From Austropuccinia psidii (Eukaryota > Basidiomycota > Pucciniomycetes > Pucciniales > Sphaerophragmiaceae), in contig JALGQZ010000001.1 in NCBI GenBank assembly GCA_023105745.1, forward strand, positions 63,251,437 through 63,315,436: 64,000 nucleotides of DNA, in the 5' to 3' direction. The first letter of the stretch is position 1, and each line of letters starts with the position of its first letter. The translations under genes and the position numbers were made by a program. The notes beneath the pieces were generated by a model. The model worked only from the letters and a program-made list of their open reading frames with translations, did no database searches and was not told the DNA's origin. Of the stretch, positions 24,118 through 38,000 are shown one piece after another.

Positions 24118-24861
24118 GGTATCGACATTGTAAAGCATCATGTCAAGAAGGGCCACAGAACTGCCCCCAAGTCTGAAGATCCCTACTTGCTTCTTTTGGT
24201 TAAAGTTGGTCAATATTTGAGCATATCTTATGAATTTCAAGAACTCAAGACATAATCTATTACAGCTCTACCGTTTCTTGGCCCGGCGCACGGATAGTAA
24301 TTTCAACAAAGTCGTCCTTCGCCGACTTTACATGAGCAAAATCAACCGTCCTCCAATGTCCATCTCTCGAATCGCTCGTACTGTCAAAGAACAACGTATG
24401 CCAGGCCTCAAACTACTTGCCGTGTAGCAATTATGGAGGTTGACGTTTTGTTTGTTTCAGCTGGGAAAACTGTGGTGCTCATCTCCACCGTCACGGATGA
24501 TGTCCGACTGACTGAGGTACCAAAACTTTCCGTCGCTGCCCTTCGATTTACCGCCACTGCTCGGGCCCGCATTTTGGCTGCTGGCGGTGAATGCCTCACG
24601 TTAGATCAGCTGGCACTAAGGCATCCAACTGGTTCCAACACCATTTTGTTGCGCGGCAAACGCAATGCACGAGAGGCCGTTCGCCACTTTGGTCATGGTC
24701 CTCACAAGCACAAGCGTCCTTATGTATTGTCCAAGGGCCGCAAATTTGGTTAGTTGATCTCTCCTGCTCATACATTAATAACAGCTGATTTGCTTTCCCT
24801 TGTTTCACTCCAAACAGAAAAGGCTCGTGGACGCAGAAAATCGCGTGGTTTCAAGGTTTAA
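24118..24861 (+). CDS. RPL18: 60S ribosomal protein eL18 (L18), four visible exons
   Basis: Large-subunit ribosomal protein eL18, a core cytosolic ribosome component. Exons 24,118-24,204, 24,266-24,395, 24,461-24,748 and 24,818-24,861 join in phase (introns of 61, 65 and 69 nt, GT..AG) to 182 residues plus stop; with an initiator Met this is the usual 180-190 length. Diagnostic stretches: [111 protein letters not shown] and [13 protein letters not shown]. The frame is stop-free and GC-rich at third positions, unlike its surroundings, so it is under selection. The first exon should be little more than ATG, but no ATG-GT sits in a suitable place; the best-looking start (AAGATG, 24,021-24,026) is followed by TT, one G short of a phase-0 donor. 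The start therefore remains open. Confidence 0.93.
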
Positions 24862-25530
24862 ACGGCGTTACGAATCATCGCAATGGTGCAAATCCTTCTA
24901 CCCTTGTTCAGTTACAAATCACTTTGTTGCACTCTCTGTTTGTGATAAAGATTGCTCCAAGGAGCCTCCTCATTCCAAAGATAATGTCATGCTATCTGTC
25001 GCGTGCCGACGTTGCTGCTGCTGGTTGTCTGGCAAATCGCCTACATCCTTCAAGTAACCTATTGCCTACGACGTTGCGTCGTACGTTGGCTAGTTAATGG
25101 GCCTTCAGCTAAATTGCGTTGGGTCAGTTCAACGCCAAGTGTGTTGAATAACGTTATAAACGGGAAAGTTACACTCTGTTGTTTGGTCAGTGTTTTCTTG
25201 CACTTCATAAATTGCGAGTATTCATACCAAAGAATGCAATGTCTTGAATTGGCGTACATGTTTATTCACGTAGTAAAAAGTTAAGAAAAATGCATGAAAG
25301 CTATGGCAGGTGCCAAATTACATGTGTTGAGATGTGAAGGAGCTAAGAGCAGCTCCAACAGTTTCTGTGAATATTTCTGCAAGTTACATTCTGTAAAAGA
25401 AAAAAATACAGTTTATTTTAGAGAGGACAATGATACCGCAATCGTCATGCCGTTTGCAAACTCTGTAGCTAAATTCTTCTACTGAGAAATTTACACTCGT
25501 CAATTTCACCTACAGAAAAAGGAAGAAAAT
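24862..25530. other. 3' region of eL18 and spacer
   Basis: Declining GC content after the eL18 stop is consistent with a 3' untranslated region. Small overlapping open frames here (such as 25,003-25,284) have no recognisable content. Confidence 0.4.
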
Positions 25531-25539
25531 ACTTCATCA

Positions 25540-26690
25540 CTTGATATTCAACCAAAATGAAATGCTTCATGATCATGATGAGGGAGATCTGGACTTCTTA
25601 ACACAAAGCTGAGTGCCTCCAAAACACACAAGAGTTTCAATTGATTGGCAGAGACTAGTTGGTGCTGATAGATTGTATCAAGACTACTTTCAAGCAGGGC
25701 TGCATGTACCTGGAATATCAATTCCATCACTGTTTTTGTATGCCAAAGACCTTGTTTTGGAAGATAATGGACACATTATTAAAAAAAAATGAGTTTTGGA
25801 AACAGAGGAAGGCAAGTTTATTTTTTTACAAAACTTATCCTAAGCTGACCTGCATTGCAGGACTGTTGCAACCAACTAAGACTATCAACATATCAAAAAA
25901 TGTCCTTTGCATTGCAACAGCTAGCCTATGGGATTTCTGCTGATGCAACTGATGAATATCTACATCTTAGGGAGACTACTGCCATTCTCTGCTTGAAAAT
26001 GTTTGCTTCAGATATCACGTCAATTTTTGAGAAGGAGTACTTGCAAGCACCTAAACCAGTCATTGGAACTCCTGGTGTGCTCAATGATATGAATGTGTTG
26101 AATAAGAGAAACCTTTTCAATGACTTTGTGAAAGGTAAATCATTCTGTTTTGTTTATTAGTTTCAAATTCTGATGATTTCATTTTAAATAAGAAATCAAA
26201 CTTTGGTAAAATACACAATGAATAATAACAAATAGGAACATATGTATTACTTAGCTGATGGTATTTATACCAGCTGGTCATTTATAGTAAAAAGCCTTCC
26301 CATTCTTCAGATAAAACAGGGAAGTATTTTTCAGCAAGACAGGAAGGTACTTGAAAAAATGTGGAGCAAGAATTTTTTTCTAGAAAAGCATAATGTGAGA
26401 TAACTCAGAGACCATGTCAAATATAGAGCTTCGAAGATATCATGAATATTATGTACTGTTGCATAATACTTCATGACATGATATTGGAGAAGAAAAAAAT
26501 CATTTGATACATTTCTTTTGAACTTCTATGCAAATTCATCAGCATCAATATTTCCAGTTCATCATGATCCATCCATTTTCAACAAATTTGAAATATTCAT
26601 GCAGTATCACTCTACTCTTCCAGACAAGAGTTTACATAAACAGCTGATGAAGAATTTGAAAATTCATAATTGAATGGAATCCTGTTTGAA
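25540..26690 (+). pseudogene. ALP1/HARBI1-like transposase relic (PIF/Harbinger, plant-transposon type)
   Basis: Plus-strand fragments in shifting frames. N-terminal: RLYQDYFQ and LEYQFHHCFCMPKTLFWKIM. Middle: KMSFALQQLAYGISADATDE, YLHLRETTAILCLKMFASDI and FEKEYLQAP. Then GVLNDMNVLNKRNLFNDFVK, YYLADGIYTSWSFIVKSLP and CCIILHDMILE. This is the order seen in PF04827-type DDE nucleases. The segment that should lie between EYLQAP and NDMNVL, holding the first catalytic Asp (the usual G.IDC.HW box), is missing, so there is an internal deletion as well as stops and frameshifts. A GT donor at about 26,134 (GTGAAAG|GTAAAT) suggests an intron. No TIRs were identified. Confidence 0.75.
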
Positions 26691-26811
26691 TAGAAGGTGA
26701 GGTAAGGTTTTTAAAATTTAAATCTTTAGAAATACTTTATACATACAAATTAATTCCCATTTTTATGTTTTCTTATAAGTTCTGCTTCATTAGCCTCATC
26801 ATTTTACAACT

Positions 26812-28590
26812 TTAATCATCTGCTATTTCTTCCTCCTTTTTCTTTAGAATGACTACTTCATCTTTAGAAATCCAATAATATTCAATTTCCAGAAGCTCTT
26901 GAGTGGCTTTTGCACTGCTCTGTATAGTATTCAACCTCCTTCCAGAAATATAAAGTGCACAGCTCTCATAGCTATTACAATTTGCAAATATTTTTATTAA
27001 AGTTTGAGTCATTTTTATTTTTTGGTTCCAATAGGACATCTTTCACAAAAGGATTGGGTGTCTGGTTCATATTAGAAAGAATGTTTTTCTTGGAAGCTGT
27101 TTGATCTGGATGGACTTTAAGGGGTGCTTCTAAAAAATCATTTTTTTACAAGTTCTTGATGAAAGTTATGTCCTTCAGTTTCCCTTCCCAGGCATGCTCC
27201 ATATTGAAGGTTTCCCCTTTATTGTTTTCTTGGTACAGCTCTTTTGATATTTTGATACAATCTGATAATGATGATCCACTTGGTGTGTTGCTTGAAATTG
27301 AATTATATATTTCTAAGAATTTAAGAGTTACTGTATTAAAGGAAAACCAGATATGAAATGAGAGAATGACAATTAGCTTCTTGAAATTAACGCAAGACAG
27401 AAATACTCACTGAATTTTAATTTGATAAGAATCTTGATTATAGAGGTTGATAAAGCTGCTTAGGTCCTCACACACCCTTTAATGAAAGGGCCCACATGTT
27501 TTTTTTGTTTCAGTTTTAGGGTATTGAATGACATGAAGCCATGGATTGTTTAGTTTCTCTTTTTCAGAAGGTACGCAATTAGCAGCACAATTTTTACATC
27601 TTGTGTATTTTGAGTCTTTGTTTCAAAAACTTCTTGTGTTTTCAAGTGAGAGTTGTGATCATTCAATTATTCAAAAGTAGCTGATTGGGAGGTTTGAGTT
27701 AACATTTCAAGGTGAAAATAGAATTTTGAGAAAAATGAGATTTTGAATTTTCTGAAATGTTCTATAGAAAGGCCTAATGAATTCTTCAGTCCAAAAATAA
27801 ATTGATACTTGAGGTGAAGAATTTTCCCAAATTCTGTCTTTACAGGGATAAATACAGCTAATGATTGTGGAATTGTTCCAAAAATTTATGTAAAAAGCCA
27901 CTAAAGAAGCCACATACAGAAACAGTTGCAGCTAATATAAGAGTATATGTACCAGTGTTTCTAAATATGGAGAGCTAGAAGTTTCAGAAAGCTCCCCAGT
28001 GTTGTAAGATGGATTCTTGTTCTTAATGAAATTTCGTCATAGGTATTTGGGGAGGAAGACTGTTTCTTTTCTAGAAGCCATTTTCTCTAATTGAGTAGGA
28101 ACACAAGTTTTAAACATTGATGAGTTTCATGGGAGCTAAACAAAATGGCATTTTTTAGAAATGGAGATAAATGAAATTTGCACTTAGAAATGCTGGTAGG
28201 ATTTATTTTGCATATGAGAGGGCTGAATTTTCAAATATAACTATTGGGAAATGCTGGTGGAATTTTACCAAAAATTATGTTTTTCTTAATTGGCCCACGC
28301 CTTCAATAATGTAAGATTTATGATTGTGTGGGAGCCAAAGGCCACATGAGCTGGTGTTTGGAGGAAACTATTTTGAGAGAACATGAACTATATGGATGTG
28401 AATGATCCGGTATGCTGAGGTATCATAATTAAATCTTCCTCATTATTGTTTGCCTCTGGGTGAATCAGCTCAAGTTTGTGGTCATTATATTTGTTGATAT
28501 TCTTACTTACCTTCCAGTAATCCATAACATGATTTCCTCCAACAATTGGATATAATTTTTGGAAATGAGAAATTACTTCATCTTAATTAA
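26812..28590 (-). pseudogene. Unrecognised decayed coding tract
   Basis: Minus-strand blocks with protein-like composition are separated by stops. 28,590-28,290: FQKLYPIVGGNHVMDYWK followed by a consensus GTAAGT, then LELIHPEANNNEEDLIMIPQ and LQTPAHVAFGSHTIINLTLL. About 28,085-27,960: MASRKETVFLPKYLRRNFIK. About 27,910-27,700: a hydrophobic block. 27,039-26,812: ESCALYISGRRLNTIQSSAK with the acidic/basic tail ILKKKEEEIADD. They could be exons of one dead gene or separate relics. No family recognised. Confidence 0.35.
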
Positions 28591-28599
28591 CTTTTCATG

Positions 28600-31500
28600 C
28601 TTTGAAACTTGTTTTAATTGGTTTTTGACTCAAGAGTTTGAAAAAATTGTAGCTTGCTTTCTAATCACTTGTGATTATTTTCCAGGTGTGTTATCTTGGT
28701 ACTCCAAAGAAATATCTAAGTGTTAAGCTAAAATGTAAACAACTATATGTGTACAAAAACACAATATTTTCCTTAAAAAGCTCGCTATTTGGGATAGTTC
28801 TCTATAATTCCATTTCATCTGTAATAATAATTTGGAAAGACATGGTTGAATAAAAAGAAAACTTGCCTCAAAAGATCTATAGAAATATTAATCAATACTG
28901 ATACTCTGTGGCTATTAAGTTTATTTTAAACCTGTTTAAATTTCACTGGATGCTAGTGCTTAAATTCTACCAGAAGTATTTCTATCTTCACTGGAAACTT
29001 CTGAGGTATCAGCAGAGTAAGAAAATCTACTTTAATTCTCAAATGAAGTACTTGGATAGGGGGAAAGAGAATTTATTTGATTGTATTGATATAAGAAAGG
29101 TCAAGTTAAACTTTGATTAGAAGAAATAAATTTTCAATCATTTTGATGGTGGCTTTTGTAAAGGAAATTTTAGTTTAGCATAATTAATAGGCTTTTTGAT
29201 AATTCCCATATGTTATTGGTAAATATGAAAATTTTGTTTGATCACTCAGAGCTAAAAGTTCTAAAATTTTTTTCAAAAGAATTAATAAATTGGTTTGGAC
29301 CTGTGATTCTTTTTGAAAATATTAAATTAAAGAGGAGTTGAAAAAAATAGAAAAATTAGGATTGAGATTGAATAGGAATGTGGAAAATTAAAGAACTAAC
29401 TAACATGGATCATTAGGCTAGGGAATTCATAATTTCTAACCAAAAAATAAATGAAGAATCTCTGGTATATATGATGGTTGAGCTTGTTCATTTCCAAGAT
29501 TAGTAAGTCTAGGAAAAATATTTGGGTTGATGAGCTACTAATTACCAACCAGAGTTACTGATGAGCTACCCTTGGTTTAAATAATATCCCACAATGAACA
29601 ATTGGAAATATCTGTTTTTATGTAGTCCAAATACAAATGAGTTGAACTAACCACTTTGATATCAGTATTTTAAAATTCCTTCTATCTATGTTAACTCATG
29701 AGCATCCTAGAATAATACAAGTAACTACTTAAAAATGGTAAATTTAAGGAAAAATCAGTTTTTTTGAAATATACAGGAACCCAATTATGCTATAGTTACT
29801 AATTATAGGGAATTAACTTAATATTATTACAAAATCTAGCCCAATAATCTTTTGGAAACAAGACTAATCAAAAAGCCCTTTATCATTGTGTAAACACTTC
29901 TTGAGGCAGAACCATTTGTGAAAAAGTAGGTGTGATTAAGAGGGAAATTTGTCAGAAGAACCTCAATCGATTCCAAAGAGGAAGAAATAGAAAGCTATTT
30001 CAGGAAAATTAATCTCAAATTAGGGAAATTCCCTTTGTAAATTTTGCACTATGGTTCATAAAAGTAAGTCATATGAGCGCAAAGATGGTAATTGAGATAA
30101 GAAACCTCCTCTTAACTAACTTTGTATATCCTTATATTATAGGATGAGATGTGGATTTTATAGATAGGAAACCACATAATCCATAATTAATCATTATTTC
30201 CAGAAAACTGTGTAAATTAAATTGCACTGTAATTCATGTTGAGTAATTTCTGGTAAGGTGAAATCATTCCTCTTGCGAGGAGGATGGCTCTTTACTGAAT
30301 GATACTCCCCTTACACACAAGTAATATCTGGGAAATATTGTCAACATCTCTTTCAATTTCCCGGGAAAATCACAAACTAATGAAAAAACTTCCAATAATT
30401 ATGTATTTTTTCCATTTAAAGGTCCTTGAATTTATTTTTTTTGTTATTACAGAATGGAATTCCTGAAAAATACTGGGAGGATTAATAGACGTAACTTTAA
30501 GGTTTTTTTTATGAATAAAAAGGATGTTTGGAGAATTAATTTCTGGCTGGTGCATCCCATTGAAAATTATTTCATTCCTATTGGGGAATCCAATTGTAAT
30601 CTTCATAAATTATGAAAAGGCCCAAATCTCATCAAGGAAACTTTAGGTGATTCAATAAAGTAGCTATTAGTTCAATGAGATTATATTCTCTATCTCTTTG
30701 GCTAATTGAATTTATTTCAATGAATACCTTCATGAGGTTATTGGGAATCAAAAGGGAAATATACTTGTATCCCAGGTTTTGTCCCCTATATTTATGAATA
30801 TAAGGAATTACTCTTTTAAGACAAATTTCAAGGTCCATAAATAATGTAGTGCTTTCCAAAAACCAATTTCAAGTTTACACCCGCTCTCTGTATACTGAGG
30901 ATGGAACATGAAAGATTATGGGAATATGTGTTTTGGTCAAAAGCTCCCTCATCCTCTTCTTATCATATTTGATTAAATTGACCTCATTAATGAATGCAAG
31001 TGACCCCTAAGATTCTTTTGATTTATTTCTTAAAGTGAATAAAAGAAGAAAATGTTAAGGAAAATGATAAATGATTTGTAAAACTCACATTTTAATGTAA
31101 GATGTGGGTGTTTCTTTGATAATTCATCTTACATATTTGATCATGATAGCTTGGCATATAATTATAAAAAAGATAATTATCTTCTGTGAGATTATCCATA
31201 ACATTTGATTAGTAGTTTGAAAATGGTAAAACTATGTGGCATTGAAGCTGGCTACGTAAATCTCTTTCTTGTCACTACATTCCAATATTCCCATACAAAG
31301 CTTGAATTTGGGTGGCCGTCATGATTTTTTTCAAGGGGGTATTTCCAATGATGGCATATTGGTGGTTTATTAGCACTTTGTTTTAAATGGAATCTCAGAG
31401 AAAATCTATGAAAAATTTACCTGAATGAACCCTAAAAATAAGAAGCTATATTTATATTTAAATTAATCCAAGAAATGAATTGGGCTTTCCAGGTAGTATT

Positions 31501-32960
31501 TTGGTTGGAATTTGGTTGTCCATAAATCATTTTACACATAAATTCTTATTTATATTGGGAGTACCTCAAATATTATGAGTAAGGTATTACATATAACTGA
31601 GATTCTTCTTGGAAGAAGCATATTTCACTCTGAATAATATCAAATATTAATTTCTCACAATAAGAGAGATTTATCTCAGCTTCCATATAGATTATTATAG
31701 GAAATTTAGATAAATCAAAGTTTATACAGAATATCAGATTCAAAAATGAATCAATTGAAATTATCTTCAATATATTGGGATTATTTTGGTCATAATGTTG
31801 TATGGACCTTTATTGAAATAATTATTGGATATTCATCTCATTATTTAAATCTCAACATATTTATTTAACCTAATGAATCCTCTACTTTAATATCCCTGAG
31901 AAATATCAAGCTTCTTCTTTTATTCAGTATCTAAGCTGGCCATGGAATGCATATATTAAATAATTAAAAATATCAATGATACAGAAGTTCTCAAATATCT
32001 TTCCTATGCTAAATATTACTAACACTTATTCTTCCTTATTTGTTCTATTTCAGCCTTTTAATAAAAGAATTAATTTCTAGTAGTTTTTTATTTCTTGGTT
32101 CCCTATGCTACAGAGTATTGAAACTAATTCATCTCTATTTTATCAACTTGAGACATTTCATGGAGGATCTAATCCTTAGTAGATTATCATTTTATGATAT
32201 TTCCTTAAAGTATCTTCTTAAAAATCAATTTATTAATTTTAATTACTTTTATGGTAAATGATACTTTTCTGAATCCTCTTTTGTGTAGTTGAAATGAGGA
32301 GGTTCCTGGGGGGGGAAATCACAGATAACTAGCTTTAAATTGCTAATAAGTTTTATAAGCAAGGGTGACAGAGCTTATTACGTTCCACTCCCAAAATACA
32401 AACAAAATATTCCTTTAAGGTCTCAAAACAAAATACAAGTGAGTAACTGATTTTCAAAGTGAAATAACACCAATTCAGAAGTCTCTAATAAGACATATTC
32501 AATAATTAATATGATAATATGAGCTTAAGTAATACAGCCAACTTTAAAACACAAAGGTGATGCTTAGATGGTAAAAACTTTTACTTGATTAAATTTGATA
32601 AGTACTCTCCTTCTTTATAATGAAGTATATATAGATTTATTCTTGAGATAATCTGGTAGTTTTTATGCTGTTTATCTTAATTTTAGTAAAATGAAATAAC
32701 AGAAGAGTATGGAGATAATTGGTTTAAAGGGTTTGATAATTTCAACATATATTTGTGGTGGGATATGATAAGGTTGATAATAGATTATAGATAAAAAAGG
32801 ATAATTCATTATATATTAGGATTTTGATAAGGGTAAATAGTTATTTGATAATATAACTTGAAATATTGAGAAATATTGTTCTTATAACTAGAGAAAGTCA
32901 TCTTGAATAATAATATCCCACTGATATTGGCTGCTAGCAAGTAAAAATAACTTTAATATA
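28600..32960. other. AT-rich stretch without a supportable gene
   Basis: Only short open frames of biased composition on both strands. No transposon motif, TIR or RNA gene recognised on reading. Confidence 0.5.
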
Positions 32961-32969
32961 CTATAATTT

Positions 32970-34998
32970 TGTGAGCCTTTTAGATATGACCACATACCCA
33001 ATAAGGTCACAAAAAGACTCAGAATAATTATACCTTTAATATAATTATATTAAAATTACTTAGAATAATTATACATTAAGAATAATTACTTAAATATACA
33101 AAAAATACCATAAATTGGTACAAAAATTGGTTTAACTTAAAAACCAATGAATCAACATGTAAAATAAATTATACCATTGGATTCCCCATGGAAAAATACA
33201 CATATACCATTTTTATGGCATATCTGTAAAGTCAATATTTAAGGAATTATAAGGTATAATACCTTATAAAAACCATAAAACCTTATTTATCTCAAGAACT
33301 AATGAAACAACATGTGAAATGAATTGTACCAGTGGATTCCCCATGAAAATTCACACATAAAACAATTAATAAGCTAATTTCCAATGTCAATACTTAAGGA
33401 ATTAACCTGAATATATGCACTTTTTTGGTCAATGCATATATTCAAGGATCATAGCTAATATCTTCTAAATTATACATGATAGAATGATGAACCAAAAATA
33501 AAGTCACCACGTAATTACTGTAAGAGCACAGATACCAACTTTATTTTACAAATTATAAACAAGGTTAAAACCTATGATGAAATATTGATAAAAATCAACA
33601 GAGCTGTTGACCACTTTGTTGTGAAAGTGTTCCAAACTTAAAAAAAAGTATACAGTTGGATTCTACTAGTTCATTCGTGAAGAATGATGTAATTTTTATT
33701 ATTAAATTCAGGGTATAACCCCCTGAAATCAAGGTTTGAAGTTTAAAATATTGAATTTCGACAGAAAAGATGAGTTACAAGAAAAATCATCAAAATTAGA
33801 GTTTTGATGATGTAATGAAAAGCTCTTGGCAGCATAATAAGGTTATGCCAGGCTGTCAGAATTCACTCTCTGGATTGCTGTAGCGTGTAAATCTTAAAAG
33901 TTATTGAGGATCAAAGTTTGAGCTTAATTTGAGCAGTTATGATCACACACTGTAACCTTAATTTAAGTTTAACAGTCTTAAGAGTGATAAAATTGGTGAA
34001 TACTATTAGTTTATGATTAAAACTAATAAAATCCACGAAATTTGGGGTTCTGCCAAGCCTCTGATGTCATCAACTTTAGAGTTATAGTGATAACTCTAAA
34101 TAATGGTGTAATAATGATGTAATATGGTTTGATAATGATGTAATCATCTCCAAACCTTAAAATATTGATCAATTCCAGTGGATATGATCAGTACACGTCT
34201 ACTAGAAGCCTGTTGGACTCTAGGAGGGAGGTATTTACTATAAATAGAGCTCTTTTTACTCTATTTTCCCCTCAGACGCATCAAAAAAAACATTAAATCA
34301 ATTAAAATAAAAGGTAATTTCTTTATTCTTTATATATAAAACTCTTATATTATTAAAGACCAAAGACCATCTTAATATTAATCACTATTTTTACATGATT
34401 AAATCAATTCTTTAATTGTTTTTGTCATAAATCTCTCTATAAACTCATTTCCACGTAAAATCAAGAAATTTAGTAATTTTCTTTATTTTTTTATTGTAAA
34501 TACGATTTGAAAAAGTTGTATTATATTCTTTTGGCGTAAAATATCTCAAAATTATTATTTTAAGTGTTAAAAGTAGGTTATTTCATCTTATTATAATAAT
34601 TTCTCTCTTATTATTACTCTTAATAATTCTTAATTAATATAAATAGTATTTATATTAATATATAACTTTAATATTGGTAATATTATTGTTATTAATTGTT
34701 TTTTATTTATAAAAAACAGTTTTTTACGCCTTTATTATTTGTTGGTAACAATAATAAAGAGCTTTATAATATATTAATTATTTTATATTAATATATTATT
34801 TACAATATTATAATTTCATATAATATTAATTATATTATTATATTTATTTAATAATATAATATTTTTACGCCATAATAATAATATTTCTTTATTATTATTA
34901 TTATTTTAATCTTATTTATTTCAATTATAAGGACATTCAGAGTACAATCAGTAATAAATTAGTAATTTTTACTTATTGTTTCATAGTCAAACCTTACA
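32970..34998 (+). repeat. Solo gypsy-type LTR with 5-bp duplication
   Basis: 2029 bp, beginning TGTGAGCC and ending CTTACA, flanked by the 5-bp direct repeat AATTT at 32,965-32,969 and 34,999-35,003. It aligns with the gypsy 3' LTR at 9773-11618. A promoter-like ACTATAAATAGAGCTC lies at about 34,230. No internal coding region is adjacent on either side, so it is a product of LTR-LTR recombination. Confidence 0.88.
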
Positions 34999-35009
34999 AA
35001 TTTAAGGGA

Positions 35010-38000
35010 TGAATCAGTTACAGCTTTTGGGATATAAATTCCAGAAGGAAGTTCTAAGGTTTTACAGGAGAAAGCCCCTCCATTTATGACTTTTGGATTT
35101 CTGGGGTGCTCAATGGGATATTTATTTTGAAATTATATTCACTCTTGTATCAATAATGGGACTAAATTCTTTACAAGTACTTTCCTCAAATATTTCAGGC
35201 TATGTAGGGCTTAGGGATTATTTTCCTCCTTAAAAGCCTGGATTTTATCACATGATATCTTTTTGGTGAGTTGGTTGTCATACAATCTCCTTAGAATTTA
35301 GTTTCATATGTCAGGTTTCTCTCTTTTCAGTGATAATTTGTTTTCTGAACAGACTTCTCCTTTTCACATGACCATTTTTTAGGTGAGTAGTGATAATGTG
35401 GCATTCTTGATTTTTCCTTGAATAAAGATCTTTCCAGATATTGATAGTTCATTTTATATGTTTTATTAAAGTGGATCTGTAGTTCATTAAGTTTCTGTGG
35501 CTTGTTTTATGATTCTAAAAACATCAAATGTAGGTCAGGTGATCATTTTTTTTCAGAGGTGTATTTGTATCTTCATTATATGATGTTATAAATGATTCAG
35601 TATTTAGATTTAAATTGAATAACCCTATATGGCTGTGTACTTTTCAGGTGTTGGAGCTGTTTTTCAATTCAAGTTCTTTCAATTCACAATTCATGAAATT
35701 ATTGAAAATTAATTTTATTCATTGATGTGTCATTTTTAATGAGTGCTGTTTCTATGTGTTTATAGCTTGTGCTTAAAATGTTTCATAGTTTTCTAACAAT
35801 TTTAGTCTTACCATGAGTTTTAATTATCATCTTAATTCATTTTATAGATGTAAAAGTTAGCTTTACATTTATATTGTGTAAGGAATTGGTTTTCCTCAAA
35901 ACAAAGAAGTCCTTTTTGGTGAGATTGGTATGGGTCAATTAGTAGATTGAAGCTTATTAGTGGAAAATTGACAGGTTGGAAGCGGGGTTGTGTGTGATTT
36001 TTCCTGTTTATATGTTTTATTTCTGATTTTTAGCACCAAAAATCTTGATTATGGTTGAATATTAATTGGTATTCAATATCAAAATAGCCAAAAAAAGGCA
36101 TACATCTCATAAAACTTAAGTATGTATATTACTATGGATTTAAAATAATATAAAGGCTTATATTATTTAATAATTCAATTTGATTCAATAATGATAATAT
36201 TAGAAGAAAAATTATCTGTGTATTTTGAATCATTGAAATACAATATTAAATAATTTTTTCATAAATAATTAAAGTTGATATCGGAATTATTTCCGTAGTA
36301 GATATCAGATATTAAATGAAATGAGTGAATTCAATAAATGGATATAATTTCTTTTCAATGCAACAAAGCTATCAAATAGTGAGGAAAGATAGAAGAATAT
36401 TTTTTGCTTCTGAAAAGGCATAGACGAGAATATAACCCCTGAGAGATATACCCTGGTTTCTACCTCAATATTAATAAAGATTCTGACCAATAAGCATCAA
36501 TCAAGAAATAAAACTGATACATTGATGAGATTATATTCAATGTATTTGAAAGTGATATGAGTCAAGGTATTGCACAGTATCACTATTATTAAAATGAGTA
36601 TCTTTTATATCTCTGGGAAAACAATATTTACTAGCTCATAGAATATTCCCTGAAACATTATTTTGATATTCAGAACCAGAAACAGAATATCTGCTCAATA
36701 AATTTATAAAAAGAGAAAGCCCAAGCCAATTATATGATCACTTATCCTTAGGTAATTAATAGATATATTATATTAGATATTAAGAACATCTTTCATTTTC
36801 ACATATGAATTAAATTTGTGTTCTGAATTTCCACAAGTAATAAGTATCTAAATATTGATTATTTCTTTTTAAAGAATATCCACTCTTTAAGTGGAGGAAA
36901 CTTTACACAAGAGTAATTTGATTGAATTAAAGTAGGATGAGATTTTAAGCTTTATTTATAAATACCATATTTGAAATTTTGGAATATCAATATTAAAAAT
37001 GAATTAACAGCTTTAAAATGACCTCTCATAGTTTCATCAAGGTATAAATATATTTTTTTGTGTTAAAACTGTAGTCAAAAGAGTATATTAATTATTCAAG
37101 GATAATTTTTTCAAATCTTTCAATTGCTACATCTATGAAATTACATTGATCACTAATATATTGAAAAGTATCTTTTTTTACTTTCTTTTTAAACTTTAAT
37201 ACAACAATCTTAAAATTTTCTTTATATTTCCCTTAAAATTGGGAAAAAATAGTTATGCATCAATTTTCAAGACCTAAATGCACAGAATATTCAAACTTAA
37301 TACCATTTCAACATTAATAAAAAACCCCAAATAAACCAATTTATCAAAAAATTGAAATATTTGGTAAAGGAAGATTAGCTTAATCTATTCTAGAACTGAT
37401 ACAATTATAGATTAAAATTTTAAATAGCATTTATGCTTAAATTATTAAATGATCTATCTACAAAATACCCTTTCAATAGGCCTAAATATATAGCTCAACA
37501 AGATATTTATAGTTATAAAGAAGGTCTAGAGAATTAATATAAAATCAGTAATTTTTTTTACCTTGGATAGACATGAGAAAAGTAGATACACATTAAAGCA
37601 GGTTTCGAATTTGATAAGTGACCTGGACCCACTTCATTATAAGTTTAAAAATTAGTTTGGACCTAGTTTTAACCCTTAATTTGAATTTTAATTCTTATCA
37701 AAATATATATTAAGCAAATGAAATATTATGGAATCTCATTTATCCATTTTTTTCTACTTTATAGATTGACTTAATATAAACTCTTTTAAATCAAACTTAG
37801 GTATAGACATGAATTACAATCCCTTTCTAGTTAATTTTACAGTTTTATACAGATTTTTAATCTTGACCACACAAAATTTGAGGTTGAGAGATCTTTTTTT
37901 TTCGTAAGCCCTACATGGAGATAAAAACATTTTACAAAGAAATTTACCCTGAACTTTAACCAGTTTATTTTTAATTTCTAAAAAATTAAAGTATTTCAGC

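Noticed and set aside
24408..24808. Minus-strand open frames opposite eL18 (24,408-24,599 and 24,596-24,808)
   Set aside because: They are antisense shadows of the well-supported eL18 exons and have no independent support.
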